Below, one piece after another: positions 44,171 to 56,679 of a stretch of DNA of 64,000 bases (position 1 is its first letter; the number at the start of each line of letters is the position of its first letter). The DNA comes from Dichomitus squalens LYAD-421 SS1 (lineage: Eukaryota; Basidiomycota; Agaricomycetes; Polyporales; Polyporaceae). The stretch is taken from assembly GCF_000275845.1 (NCBI RefSeq), contig NW_006766924.1, forward strand, positions 151,603 through 215,602, in the 5' to 3' direction. Both the position numbers and the translations under genes were made by a program. The notes under the pieces are model-generated. The model did no database searches. It saw only the letters and a program-made list of their open reading frames with translations, and had not been told where the DNA came from.

Positions 44171-44835
44171 CTGTCCACCGCGAAGCCGCGGCCATGCTTT
44201 GGACGTGCGCTGCGCAGCCGTCCTTTTCGCGGCCTTTGCGTCCAAGCGAACTACTTTTACTCGGAGGGCGGCCCTGTACATATCGTGCGCAGCAAGTGTG
44301 AAATAGAAACGTAGACGATCTTGGTTACATCTCCATGCATATAGGTGGCGCCGCAGGCAGGTCGATGATCGGGTTGTGTGTAAGGGTGAGAGAGTGTATG
44401 TCTGGAATGTGCGTTGCTAACCCGAGGTATCGCAATGGTGATCGTTGCTGTACTGCAGTCCCGCCGGGTCTCGGCTCACCTTGATTTTGGGCTCCGATAC
44501 AAAGCGGTTGTATGGAGCTGAGCTCCGCTTACCATAGCATAATCGGACAACGAAGAGTGTTGATGGGTAGCGACAACAATCAACCGCGCCTGGGCCTGTC
44601 TTTGAGAGCGCGGAGAGTATTCTTGTGTCTTGCGGCCTTCCTGCCTCTCACCTTTCCCCCCGTCATCCTCGTCGGGTTGCTGCTCATTGTCTGCCCTGGG
44701 GGCCATTCCATTCCTTTTCTTCCACCTTCGTCGCCGTTGTACGTGCTGTCGAGCCTCAGGGAGCCGGCTTCCGCAATACTCGCCTCTGTTCTTACCCTCC
44801 GAGCTGCGCTACCGTCAATAACTTCTGTCGCCAAG
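44171..44835. other. Spacer upstream of the Ser/Thr-rich membrane protein gene
   Basis: A plus-strand frame is open from 44512 into the next gene and in phase with it (MELSSAYHSIIGQRRVLMGS), so a longer N-terminus is formally possible. The ATG at 44836 gives a clean signal peptide and is preferred. No other feature. Confidence 0.4.
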
Positions 44836-45975
44836 ATGCTCGGGTCAAAGTCTGCAACCGTCGCTCTCCTTCACCTCTTCTTGCTCTTCCTGGGTCCTGC
44901 CTCTGCGGCCCCAACGGACCTCACGAAACGCACGGAGCAAACCTCGTACCTCCGACTGGCCAGGGATGGAGATAATCTGTCGCAGTCGACCACCGTCACG
45001 ACCACCAGCACCCTCCAGACGTGAGTGCCTCTTGTGCGTGGCAGCCTTGCATGCCATAATTGACCCGTCCGCAGTGCCGTGGGTGCTATGATCCAGACGT
45101 GCACGATCACGCTTGACCCCATCACCGGAAACAATGGCGAGCCATTGGTGCGCGAGACCAAGTCGTGTACCGTGTCGATGGCTAGCAGCGGGAACAATGC
45201 CGCTGGCAACGGCGGCTCCAACTCAAGTTCTGCGGACTCCGGCTCGTCATCGACAGACAGTTCCGCTGCTACGAGCACAGATAGCTCCGCTGCCACTAGC
45301 ACTGACAGCACTGGTGCCACGGCCACTGCTACGGACAGCAATAGCGCAACTGCCACCGCGTCGTCGGGTTCACCAGGCGGAGTAATCAGTGTTGACGTGA
45401 GTCTTTGTCTTCTGGCGTACCCTCAGCCTTTCTGAATTGTGGATGTTAGGGTACAACCTTGGTGTCTGGCACGGCCCTCCCGTCCGGGTCCACGGACACT
45501 GCGACGGGGACCGGCACTGCGTCAGGGCCCGCTGCTACTACTACCGGCGGCGCTGTCTCTCCCGGCGGATTCTCCTCAATTGACAGTGGTGCGATAGCGA
45601 CCGAAAGCGTCGAATCCGGGAGTGCTTCTGGAACTGCGACCGCCACTTCGGCGGGTGCGTCCGGCTCCGCCGTGGGCGACGCGAGCGGCACCGCCACGTC
45701 TGCAGCAGACTCGGCCTCGTCTAGCGCGGCCACATTCCAGCTCCCGGGTACCAAACTGTCTGTCTTGCCCATCGGTCTGGGTGTGTTCGCGGGTATCTCT
45801 GTCATCGCGCTTATTGTTGTCGGTCTCGTCACGTACGAGCGTACTAAGTACCGCAGGGTAAGTATCCCCAACTCATATGGTTCATCTGAATACGAGTCTA
45901 AGCCGTTTACAGGCGTTCAGGCAGCGCAAGCTCGCAGAATCGGGGGCGGGTATGGGGTATGGTGGAATGGCGTAG
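44836..45975 (+). CDS. Ser/Thr-rich single-pass cell-surface protein (stress-sensor-like)
   Basis: Four exons: 44836-45020, 45075-45396, 45450-45857 and 45913-45975. All phases close, giving 325 residues. The start is chosen because it opens a good signal peptide (MLGSKSATVALLHLFLLFLG, then PASAAP). An ectodomain of about 210 residues contains one short ordered patch (MIQTCTITLDPITGNNGEPL) and then long Ser/Thr/Ala/Gly runs with TDSSAATS repeats, likely O-mannosylated. A single membrane span (VLPIGLGVFAGISVIALIVV) is followed by a short basic tail ending GAGMGYGGMA. The layout recalls fungal Wsc/Mid2 wall-stress sensors, but no Wsc cysteine domain is seen, so function is only suggested. Confidence 0.75.
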
Positions 45976-46892
45976 GTCACGTTCTTGTATCATCTGCATG
46001 ACAGCCCTCTGACCAACTTACCGCAGGCAAGCCGCCTAGATATAGTTCCGCTATCTATTAGTTATCTTACTGCGTTGCTGGATCTTGCTTTGATGCAACA
46101 TCGGGGTGATCTGGTGTCGGACTGTACATTGTGTAATTGGATGCGGTCCAATGACAAGCGCTTGTTGACACCACGGACAGTAGGTTGTATCATAGGCCGG
46201 CGTAGTGTGTCGGTGTATTGTACGAGACTCGGCTTTCGTTCTTCCTCTCGGTTTATTCGTTGGCGTGCCGATGATCAATGTTGCCGCCGTAGTGTCCTCA
46301 TTTATATGCACATATTGATGAAATTCTGTCTTTTGGCCAGCAGATATCTTGTTTTGTGCGGGTAACCGGCTTCATGACCTCAGTGCCTCGATTCATCGGT
46401 GTGTTCCAGCTGCAGGCTTCTCCTGAGCAGGTACGTGGGCGAGTGATCCAATTGCTGACGTCAGCGAAAGATGTGCGACTTAGTATGCGTTACTTTATAG
46501 CTGCCGCCGTCCCGTTGTAGCCTCTCATGTTGTTGACCACCACAGATTGAAGATAGCGATAGTGTATAAAAACGTTTGTACATCTAAGCAGTGTGGTCTA
46601 GTGATTGGTAGGGATACCGTTCAATTGATACCGCCGGAAAGAGGCGCTTTACTAGAAGAACGAGAATACTAATTTCTCTCCGTCCTGCAGACGCAGCCTT
46701 TGGGACCGCGCTTTGCAGGAGCAACATCCGACGGCTACGATGACGACCCCGGAGATCAAGTTGGTTGATAAACTCACCATAACCTTCTTAGTGGACAATA
46801 CAATTGAATGGTCAGTCTACCAGTGCTGATATATCTCGCGTTGAAACATTCCTCACCTGCATGTGCATATATGCGCCTTTTACTTCATTAGG
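45976..46892. other. Intergenic stretch with a tRNA-Glu-like 5' fragment
   Basis: No gene is seen. At 46591-46620 the sequence GTGTGGTCTAGTGATTGGTA, continuing GGGATACCG, resembles the A-box/D-arm of a tRNA-Glu, but no matching T-arm follows and the anticodon stem does not form. It is at most a fragment. Confidence 0.4.
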
Positions 46893-48187
46893 ATGACGAA
46901 GCTCCCTCCTGGATTCGTACATGAGGTCGCCCAGCAGCTGGCACACACCGACGTTCCACATGATCCTCGGACAGGAGTGCCCATTCTAGACCTCGAAAAC
47001 TACTGTTGTGGTTTGTGCCCTTCATCTGGAGCAGCTCGGTCGATGTGTTGACAGCCTCACTTGCTTCCAGGAGTCCATGGCTTTTCAGCATTAATCGTAA
47101 GTTCCACCTACCTCAATTTGAGGAGGATGAACCGATCAACGACGCAAACAGCAAACCGAAGTGGACGGCTCAGAGCCTCACTACACACTCTTCGACACCG
47201 GCCCCGACTCACGCTCGCTAATCCGCAACATCGAGGCGCTCAAACCGCCGATAGAGCGCATCGAGCGCATCATTCTCTCTCACTGGCACTCGGACCACAG
47301 CGGCGGGATGCTCTCCTTCCTGCGCTATCGCAAGGCACACGTCCCGGCGGACGCCCCGCCCTGCGTCGTGGACCTACACCCCGATCGGCCTGTCGCGCGG
47401 GGGATCTCCCCGCACAATACGGGGAAGGTCATAGGGCGGCTTCCTCCCGACCCCGAGTTTGCGCAGATCGAGGAGCTGGGCGGGGTCGTGGAGAAGCATG
47501 CAGATGGACATACGGTGGCAGGGGGCACGGTCTGGGTAAGCGGGGAGATCCCCAGAGTGACGCATTTCGAGGGCGGTCTCCCCGGCGCCGTTCGTTGGTT
47601 TGAGAAGGATGGGAAGGGCGAGTGGGAGAAGGAGGAGGTGATATCTCCATTTAGTTCGCTGGATACGTGCTCACGCTCATTGGAGATACTTGCTAGGACA
47701 TCATGGACGAGCGCTACGCTGCAATCGATGTCATTGGGCGAGGGCTCGTCATTTTCTCTGCGTGAGCGGACGAGTTGACTGGTGTCATAAATATCGGTAC
47801 TCATGCTGTCTGTCAGCTGCTCTCATGCAGGCATCGTCAACGTCGTCAAGGACGCGGTCGACAGGTTCCCTCGTCCAATATACATGGTAAGCTCTCTGTC
47901 TCTATGATACTGCTTGCTTCTGATCATCGCGTCAGGTCATCGGAGGGCTACATCTTGCCGGTAACGACCTCACCGACCGCATCCCTCCCACCGTCGATTT
48001 CCTGTCTAACAAGCTGCGGCCGGCCCCGACGTACGTACTTCCGATGCACTGTTCGGGTTTCGTTGCAAAGGTTGCGCTGGAGGAGGCGTTTGGGGAAGGG
48101 TGCGTCCCTGCAGGCGTGGGACACAAAGTGGTCGTTGAGGGAAACCCCGAAGCAGAAGAAATGATGCACAGGGCAACGTACCAATGA
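46893..48187 (+). CDS. Metallo-beta-lactamase-fold enzyme of the dihydropterin-phosphate-synthase-like family
   Basis: Six exons: 46893-47010, 47071-47096, 47152-47637, 47697-47761, 47817-47886 and 47936-48187. All phases close, giving 338 residues. The zinc motif is LSHWHSDHSGGM (HxHxDH). Downstream marks are FSACSHAGIVNVV, GGLHLAGNDLTDR and LPMHCSGFVA, the set that defines the family named for archaeal 7,8-dihydropterin-6-methyl-4-aminobenzene-phosphate synthase. NYCCGVHGFSALI across the first junction matches its N-terminal core. No signal peptide. Substrate in fungi is unknown; the name reflects fold and motifs only. It is not a paralogue of the MBL protein at 2354, which has different downstream motifs. 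Confidence 0.87.
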
Positions 48188-48811
48188 GCCTCGCGAGTGA
48201 CCAAACTCTTCATCGATCGCATGCACTTCACGATGAGTGTGATTTACATTCTCAGCGCAATGTGGCTCTGCAGTGTACATATGAGTAGCCATGGCCATCT
48301 CGATTACTTTCCCGAGCCCAAGCGGTAGCCCAGTTAAACCGCGTCATCGATATCCGAGTCAGTTGTGCCTCTTCATCTGCTTTCACGCTGTCGCTTTCGC
48401 CCCAATCGCCCTCGTGCGGCAGGTGGTCATCAGTGGTAATGGTGGCTCCGAGTGGTCCGACGACCCGTTCAAAGACGATAGAGTGGCTAAGCTATAATGG
48501 GGCTCATTTGCGTTGAAATTGGAATTCTAGTCAGCTAAGTAGTGATGAAGGTCATACGCCTAGGTTGGCGAACAACTGCGACTTGTCGGACAACTGCACT
48601 GGCACGCGGAGTCAATGATGTTTACCAATATTTGGAGGTGCGTCGGGTTCCCACGCCCCGGGGCGGGCCGTTGGTAATTTGCCGAGTCGGGATCGACTCT
48701 GCGTCAGCGACTTTATAGGACCGGCAGCCCGAGGCGCGCATCCAGCTGTGCTTACAGACCGTCAACGGTTTGCCTTCCGTCGCGTCTTTTCTCCTCCTGC
48801 CTGCTCCTACA
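48188..48811. other. Spacer upstream of MIA40
   Basis: One plus-strand frame (48291-48497) ends in SGNGGSEWSDDPFKDDRVAK, which looks protein-like, but it has no recognisable homology, splice context or neighbours in phase. Otherwise I see nothing. Confidence 0.35.
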
Positions 48812-49683
48812 ATGTTTCGGACACTCGCCACGGCGTCGTTGAGGCCTTCTCTGCATACCTCTTTGCGTCCTGCTGCTTCGGCGCGCCCTGCTCGTCTTCG
48901 CGCTGTGCTGGGGGCCTCTGCAGTGGCGACATCTTATTTCATCTGGAATGCCTGGTATGGGCAGGGTATAGCGTTGGACGCGCCCGCTTCTTGTACGTTC
49001 GCGTTTGTTACCTTCTGTGCGCTGTAGGCTGAACGCGGCTCCTGCGTCAGCGTCCAAGCAGGTTTCACTAACACCCAAGTCTTCCACCTCGCCTGAAGCA
49101 ATCTCCCGCTCACCCTCCACAGCCCCTGAGCACGAGCCGTCAATACCTCCGAATTCACCTTCCCCAAGCGGAGCGACCCCGCATAAGGAGCAGCCGCCAA
49201 CTGAGGGCGAGACGGAGGAGAGTTCCGGCTCCGGCCAGGGGGGCGCGTTCAACCCCGAGACGGGTGAGATTAACTGGGACTGCCCGTGTCTGGGCGGGAT
49301 GGCGCACGGGCCGTGTGGGCTTCAGTTCCGCGAGGCGTTCTCGTGCTTCGTGTTCTCTGAGGCGGAGCCCAAGGGCATCGACTGCGTGGAGAAGTTCAAG
49401 GCCATGCAGGAGTGCTTCAGGGAGCATCCTGATGTGTATGGTGAGGGTACGTGAGTTGAACAGCGCAATCCTGGAACTTTGTCGCTGACGGTGTGCTGGG
49501 CCTGGCGTAGACATCATGGCCGACGACGAGGACGAGGAAGGGTTCTCCCAGGACACACCGTCCTCCCCTGACGTTGCTGACGGGGCGAAGGTGTCGACGG
49601 ACGAATCTTCGGAGCGTTCAGGACTTGCCTCTCACCCCGCGGCGGAGCAGAAGAGCAGTCCCCGAAGCGCTGCTTCACACTAG
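48812..49683 (+). CDS. MIA40: Mitochondrial intermembrane-space import receptor/oxidoreductase Mia40
   Basis: Three exons: 48812-48992, 49051-49446 and 49511-49683. All phases close, giving 249 residues. The N-terminus is a mitochondrial presequence rich in Arg/Ser/Ala ([20 protein letters not shown]), followed by a membrane anchor ([20 protein letters not shown]), a Ser/Pro linker, and the catalytic core. The core has DCPC (redox CPC motif), then GGMAHGPCG and the twin CX9C helices ([11 protein letters not shown] and [11 protein letters not shown]), ending [10 protein letters not shown]. The C-terminal 60 residues are acidic and disordered. The anchored form matches yeast Mia40 rather than soluble animal CHCHD4. 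Mia40 oxidises and traps cysteine-motif proteins in the intermembrane space together with Erv1. Confidence 0.95.
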
Positions 49684-51479
49684 ATGTCCGACATAAAAGT
49701 ACCCATCTTCCATATTGTCATTAATACCTTATCACATCGTAGACTACACCACTCGCTACATTCCTCCGCCCGGCTCATTGCCTCCGACCACAATTGTTCC
49801 CATCGGTCTACGAAGGTAGGTATCACTGATCTGCCTGCACTACATGACATGCGACTCTTGGACTGCGACACAGGGTATCTTCTGAAGCAGACCTACGGTT
49901 TATCACAAGTACGTGAGGGCTGCAATGCAGGTGCTCCGCGACTGGACGAACTACAAACCGATGATGGTCTGCCTCTTCGTCACCGCGCCGAGACGCCGCG
50001 GCCCAGTGGGACGAGAGCGCTGCGCGGGTCCCGGCCTGCTTGCTCTTAGGGTCTCTCCTCCGCTATGAACAGCCTTCTTGACATCTGGTATGCGCCTACC
50101 ACATCAGCTATTGCAGCAGGTTCAGTTGGGTCAGTCGGAATGTCTATATGACGTTGCTAGCGTTCAGTTGCGAGATTTGCGAACGTAGACACCTCGTGTC
50201 AACAGCACTAGAAGCTGCAAAGCTCTGTTCAATGTATTGAGCACGTCAACTGCCTGCATCTTGTACAAGAATACATCCTTCATCATGAGTTGAACCATAT
50301 GCTTCGTATAGGTGCATGAATTGTCGGGCAGAGTTGCCTCGTGCCTAGACGTATGGGTGTAACATAACTTACACCCCCACCACAGAGGTCAGCCAGTGCG
50401 GGTGTAACACCGATACGTCTGGACACGAGACAGCGGCAGAGGGCCTACGAGCCTTGTATCGTCCCGTCTCGATGTGGCCTACATCATCATTCTGGATGTC
50501 TAGCCAAAGAAACCTGCGATCTTTGCGGTTAGAGGGTGGACTGTCAAGCGACCAGCGGGCGGTGCTCGTCCGTGGACATCTACTTGACAGTATGAACTAC
50601 GTCGATCGTTCGAAACGAGAATTACACGGGATAGCTCGTGAGCAAGGTTGTACTGTAGACATCTCTTTGCGAGGTGACTTCGACCAAAGCGGCATGAAGA
50701 GATGAGGTGTTAGACGTAGCAAGCATAAGGCCAACATACCGCAACAATACCCATCCCTGTCGGAAACTCACGTTAGTACTCGGAATTTCCTCTTCCCGCG
50801 CACAAGTCAGCAGACACTGCGGGACGCTGGAGAACCCACATACCACTCAACCGCAATGCACAAATATGAGAGTGATGGGCATCGATTCTACCACAATGAA
50901 TGCGGCGCTGCCAGAAGCTCTCGGATACCGATCCGAGACGGAATTTTGACCCAATGGCATAAACCAGGGGGTCAGGTTCTCTGAAGGCCTGTCAGTGTCA
51001 CCTGCCACGGGGCTTTCGACAGGAACTCTAAGCGATACAGCTGATAACATGGCAGAGAGGGTCTTTGAGAATATTTCGGCCTATATGTAGGTTTGCTTTA
51101 TTCTCGGCACGAAGGAGTAGGTATGTAGAACACGACCAAGGCGGATAGGCGGCGTTAATTATCCAGACGCTCGGGACAAGGGGGAGACTACCGAGAGACC
51201 AAACTCAGATGATTACTCCTCGGTAACTTCTACCGTTTTGGTTCCTCGTCCCTACTTCTACCACTATCATCTCTATGTTTTGCTTGGTACGTCTTATTCT
51301 ATCCGGAGCGCTATGAAACGTGTCTGACAATGCTTCTGGGCCAGCGCTGCTGCTGGACAAGCTAATTTACTCAAGGTCCGGCTCAGGCATCCGCTGCCAC
51401 GCACGCCCTCACACAGCATTCTTACAGACTCCGAGGTGCATTCCGAACCCCATTCTGCTGCACCTGAGCCGGCTGGACC
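49684..51479. other. Intergenic 1.8 kb without a recognisable gene
   Basis: Frames are short. A plus-strand run near 49905-50049 can be read YHKYVRAAMQVLRDWTNYKP, which looks protein-like, but I could not place it in a family or connect it to other exons. It may be a small gene or chance. No repeats are obvious. Confidence 0.35.
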
Positions 51480-54400
51480 ATGGACCACTCAACTGCTGCT
51501 GAGCAGCGAGCCACTGCCGTCGCCAAGCTCAAGCGCGCCGCCTCATTACCCCGCATGCAAAATGGTCGCAGGCCCCCCATGCACGTCGAAGCCGTCAGCG
51601 AAGGAGAGCGCTCACAAGGAGAGGAGAGGGGAGTGGGAGAGGACCAGGAGGAGGTCGAGAGGGGTCGGAATGGGAGGGTGTCGCAGGTTAACGGTGCCGG
51701 GGAGGAGCCTGGTGGGAGGGATGTCGAGTCGGGAGCAACGGTTGAAGCTGAAGCTACAGGGAGTGCGTTGGAGACTGAGGAGCCCAGGAACGAGGAGGCA
51801 GATGGCGAGGAAGGGGAGGGCGGACAGAACGACCCTGCCAACACTGGAGAGTCGGTCAAGCCAGCCCGGAAACGACGCTCAAGGTCCCGGACAAGATCAA
51901 GAGGTTCCAAGGACATGAAGGGCAAGGGCTTCGCTAAGCCATCCCCGCCCTTCAGCTCCGCCAGCCATACCAACGAGTCTTCAGCAGATGAGTACTATAC
52001 CTCAGGCCCTGGGGAAGACCCGCCCCCGTCCCCCCCTCTCATATCGCCTATACCCTCTCATCTTGCTGGCTTCCCTGCCTCTCGCTTTCTACGGTCACCA
52101 ATCACCCCCGTCGCTCCTTTGTTTTACCCTGGGACTACGCCGTCGACGCCTCTGCCCTCCCTCGATGACATCCAGAAGAGCGTGGGCGCGGGGCTATTCC
52201 GGTCCAACAGCGCAGGAGCTGCGCGCGCCATGGCTTTGTCCAAACTCACGAGAGGCGCAGAGCCTGTTGACTTCACCTCCATTTCGGGAGCTTCGCCGAC
52301 GTCAACGGCTAAACTGGCGAGGAACAACACAGTTGCAGGTGGGGAGCGGATGGCCGCGCGACGGATGTTGCTCAATCGATTGGGCAATCGCCTCAACAAC
52401 CAGACAGACGGGGAGCAAACCAGTGGTGGTGAGGAGGCGCCGCCCCCGCCTCCGACAGCGGCGAAGAAACGGAGACGGCGGTCTCATAGGCGTAGCTCTT
52501 CACGCGCATCGACCGTGGTCGACGACCGAGAGGAGCGCGAGCCTCCTTCTACGACTCCCAATACGCCCATCGTGCCCCCATCGCCCCTCCTGCCGTTCCT
52601 TCGCAATACCCCAGAACCCCCGCGCTCAGCTTCTCGAGCGAATGGCGAGGCGGAGCTACCGTCGCCTAGGCCACTTCCCAGCCCAAATCTACCATATAAC
52701 TACGAAGCGCTGTTGGGCCATCGTGGGGTCGTCATCGAGGACGAGGATGACCTCCCAGATCGCATCTCTCCTACTCGGCCACCTAATCTGCCTACGACTC
52801 CTGCACGTAACCACCGCCCGCTTGCTGGCCCTCGTCTCCCTCATACGTCTGATGCTCCGTCAAATGCGTCCACTGACTCTGCGGGAGTGGCAGTGCCGAT
52901 GTTCATGTCACACAACGCGACCTTCCGACAGGACCTCTTCCCCGCGAGTCCATTCCAGACACCTATCAGAGAACCCGTCTACCCGGACGAGGATGAGGTG
53001 CCCTATCAGCAGGAGCAGCGGAGCAGGAGTAGGTTGGCGACTGCGACGAATGCCTTTGAGCGCGATAGTGAGATCAGTTGGGTTGCAGATCCCCGTGAGT
53101 TCTCTCATTTCAATTCGCTTCATACGCGTCTCATGAAGATGCATAGTGATTGAACGTCCGCTCGTCGACGATGAGGATGAGGACGAGGATGAGGACGAAG
53201 ACGAAGACGAAGACGAGGAAGAGAACGAGGAGGAAGAGGAAGCTGTCGAGCCCGGCCCAGAAGAGGAAGCGGACGAATCCTTCGGAGACAACGTCGGACA
53301 GAGGTCTTCTCAGGAGTTCTCGCCTGAGCCAGAGCGGCCATCTGCTCCAAAACCGCTGATAGTCGATGTCGAGACGTCTCCCGAAACGACTCCGGCTCAC
53401 ATTCCTCCCTCACCTGCTTCCCTTACTGCTCTGTCCGCGGCGGCCGAACAGCAGCATGCCGGTACCCAACCATCACCCCAGACATACCCAATGCGGTTGT
53501 CGGTTGCTCGTTCGCCCTCCGCTGCGGCGGAGGATACGGACTACGATGAACCTAGAGCGGAGCACGCGCAGAAGCGTCAGGGCGAAGGGACTTGGCAGAA
53601 GGTCAAGAATACGTTCACGCGCACCGGATCCAATGGTGGCCGCCGTTCCCGTACAAATAGCCTCAGCACGCGGGAACGGAGGTACAATACCGATTCCAGT
53701 GTCAGTCGCGAGAGCGGTGCGAGCCTCAAGCTCGACCGTGATCCGTCTGTGGGCGGTGTCTTCGCGATGCAGCAGGCGCAGCCGCCCATTGAGCTATCCG
53801 CGTCAACGTCTGCCTCTGCGTCTATTCTCTCCCTCGCTCCGCAGTCCGCGCCCCCTGGAGGCGTGTCGCCCGTCCCGCCGGCGTCTTCTGCCGACTTGCT
53901 CAAGTACGCGGACTCGAAGCTATTCCCATTCCCGGCGCTCAAGCAGCTAGAGGAACAACGGCGCGCGCGAGGCATCACGCCGTCATCCTCTTCTCCTGAT
54001 GTGGTTTCGTCGGCGAACGGGTTTCCCTTTCCTCTCGAGCACATTCCCAGCTCTGCGAGTTCCTCGGGTGCTACTACCAAAGTCGCAGATGGTGGCCGGG
54101 AACGCAAGTTGTCCCATCAGGCGTCCGACAGCCGTCTGTGGTCCAAATTCTCACAGCCTACTGGCCCGACACTGTCTACGACATCGCCAACGGACTACTT
54201 CAGCACGCCTCCGCCACCTGTCATCTCTCCCACGACGAGCAACTCCGGTTCCGGCAAACTACCGATGAATAGGGACGGCGTCAGGAAGTGGCTCAGCAAG
54301 TTTAAGTCCCAACCGTCCACTCCTCCAGCACCGAGTGGGCCGTTGTCGCCTCAGATCGACTCCCGCCCGCGCATTGGTCAGAAACCATCTCTTTCGGACT

Positions 54401-56679
54401 TGCTCATGCAGCGGAAAGAAAGCGAGCTCACCGCGCAAAGCTGGGATGATGTGAACAGCGACAAGTCGCGGACGCCGACGAACGTCACGAGTGCTCAGAG
54501 ACTCGGAACGCCCAAGGAGACGACACACACTTTGGACACCTCTTTAGATACGCAGCCTCGTACAGACGCGGACATGAACCTGTTGTCCAGTGGAGCACCA
54601 TCGCCGGCATACCTCCTGTCAGACTACTCTTCCTTAGGGTTCCCATCCCCACCTGACCCCCCTTCTTCTACCACGCCGGATCCTCAATCTTCGCTGGATG
54701 ACTTTCCCACGCGGTCCACGTCGGAGTCGTTTTCGTCCACGATGTCGTCTTCGCACCATTCGCCTGATCCTGTACCCAACGATCCAACTGCTGGCGCGAT
54801 CATCATGGAGCGGCTCGACGAAGTGCTCGGGCGCGGTTCCAAGAGCTCGCTCTGGCCCTCTGCAATTGACGATCCGCCGCGAAAGCTTATCTTGTCTTCG
54901 CCAGTCCTGCAGGTCGCGAACGCGAACACGGTCAAGGATCGCTTCCTCTTCCTCTTCAATGATATCCTCATCATCGCCAAGCCTATCCTGCAGGACACTG
55001 ACGCACTCTTGGACGCGACGAAGCCAAGCCCATTGGACAGGAAGTACATCGTGAAGAGCGTCGTCCAGCTTCGGGAGCTGAGATTCAGCGGAGACCGGGA
55101 CGACCCGCGCGCGAAGACATCGGCAACTTCCAATCCCATGCGGCATCCTGCAATCCTGAGCTTCGTCGACCAGTTTGCGAAGGATCCCGAACATGCCGTC
55201 TCAATGCTGCTGGGGAAGCCGAGCATGAGAGATGACGTCGCGCTTGGCCAGCTCCTCTTCCGTGCGACGGACTTGGACCGGGCGCGCCTTGGGGAATACC
55301 TCTCACGGCGGTCATCCAAGGTCGCGCTGAAGTCTTTCGCTGACAGCTTCGGGCTTACCGGGCTTCGCATTGACAAGGCGCTCCGCGTGTTCCTCCAGGC
55401 CATCCACGTCCCGTCGCGGACGACGGCAGGACACTCTAGTCCTCTCGAATACTTGCTCGATTCGTTCGCGAGCAGGTGGTATGAGGCGAACGCTGCGATA
55501 GTCACCTATGACAAGGACCTCGCCGTCCGGCTTGTACGTGCGATTGTGCAGCTCAACGAGGTTATGCACGGCGCCATCGCGTCAGAGCCTGGTATCACTG
55601 GGTACCCCAAACGGAACGTGATCACGCGTGACTTCATTGAGGCTTTCAGGCGGTTCGACCCCCGCGGCCTTGTCTCGGACGACCTACTGGATAAGATTTA
55701 CGCCTCCATCCGGAAGGAAAAGCTCTACCAAGCTCGTCATCCGTCCAGCATAGCAAGCCAGCCTCACATCGTCATCAACATCAAGCGTCCCCTCCCCCCT
55801 CGCCTCACCTATCGCATCCAGTCCGAACCTGTCATTTTGCGCATACCACAGCCCGACCCTCAGCTCAGCATTCAGCTCTATGGACAGGACTTGGTCTTTG
55901 AGCCGCCTGTACTTTCCTTTGCGAAGTCCTCAGAGGTCTCTTTCCGCGTCACGGGCACTGCGCTGGGAAAAAAGACCATCATCATGTGGCGGTCGGGCCC
56001 GAATGCTCTGGCATACTCAGGACTACCGCTCAGCAGCCCTGTCGTCATCGAGCGGTCGTTCATGCGCAATACCTTCCAGGTGGCCTTCTTGAACCATACA
56101 GGTCTCAAGCGGAGGTACATGTTCAGCGTGGATGACTCCTTAGTCCGGCACCAGTGGACGGTCTCAATCAAGCGTCAGATCGAGATTGCTTCGAACACGC
56201 CCCCTTCTCCTTCGACGAGTCGCGCTGCTGAAGCCCTGGCTTTCAAAGTTCTTCAGGACACTTTGATAACCTTGGAAGATCCCACTGTGACTTTCTCAGG
56301 TCCTTACCCTTCTGCCGTCGACCAAGCCTTGGCGCGTCTGAACACCAACGGCAGCCGGAGTCGGAGCGGGAGCGTTAACAGCGCATTCGGGCGCCCCGTT
56401 GCGCGTCGCCTCGCACCCGCCGCGCACGTCCGCTCCAAGTCTCGCAGCCAACTCTACCGGCAGAACGGGGCAGGCAGGTTGGAATCAGAGTTGGACGATG
56501 AGGACGAGCCTCGCTTGCTGGACAGCTCCCCGTCGCAGCGGCTAGAAGGGCGCTTGTGGAGCGGACACGACCTGGAGGTGGTTTGCCGACAGAACAGCTC
56601 AATACCTTCCGTGCTGGCGTATCTGCAGGTTGGGCTGGGTCAGAATGGGTATATACATGGCAATGGGACTGCTTCATGA
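51480..56679 (+). CDS. Sec7-domain ARF guanine-nucleotide exchange factor (Syt1-like)
   Basis: Two exons, 51480-53094 and 53147-56679, joined over a 52-nt intron; phase closes, giving 1715 residues. The first 1100 residues are low-complexity (Ser, Pro, Arg) with an acidic run of alternating Asp/Glu coded just after the junction (about 53165-53245). A region around LSSPVLQVANANTVKDRFLF with LFNDILIIAKP looks like half of a PH-type fold. The Sec7 domain spans about 55330-55730: LTGLRIDKALRVFLQAI, SPLEYLLDSFASRWYEAN, VRLVRAIVQLNEVMHGAIAS, ITRDFIEAFRRFD and LLDKIYASIRKEKL. A second PH-like region follows (IIMWRSGPNALAYSGLPLSS to HQWTVSIKRQIEIAS). Sec7 domains load GTP on ARF GTPases at Golgi or plasma membrane. 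Placement with yeast Syt1 is by layout only. Confidence 0.85.

Noticed and set aside
53165..53245. Tandem GA-rich trinucleotides resembling a repeat array
   Set aside because: Simple coding repeat for Asp/Glu, not a CRISPR or satellite; there are no spacers.
54684..55505. Minus-strand frame of 273 codons inside the Sec7 gene
   Set aside because: Ser/Arg-rich antisense shadow of a gene with clear Sec7 motifs.
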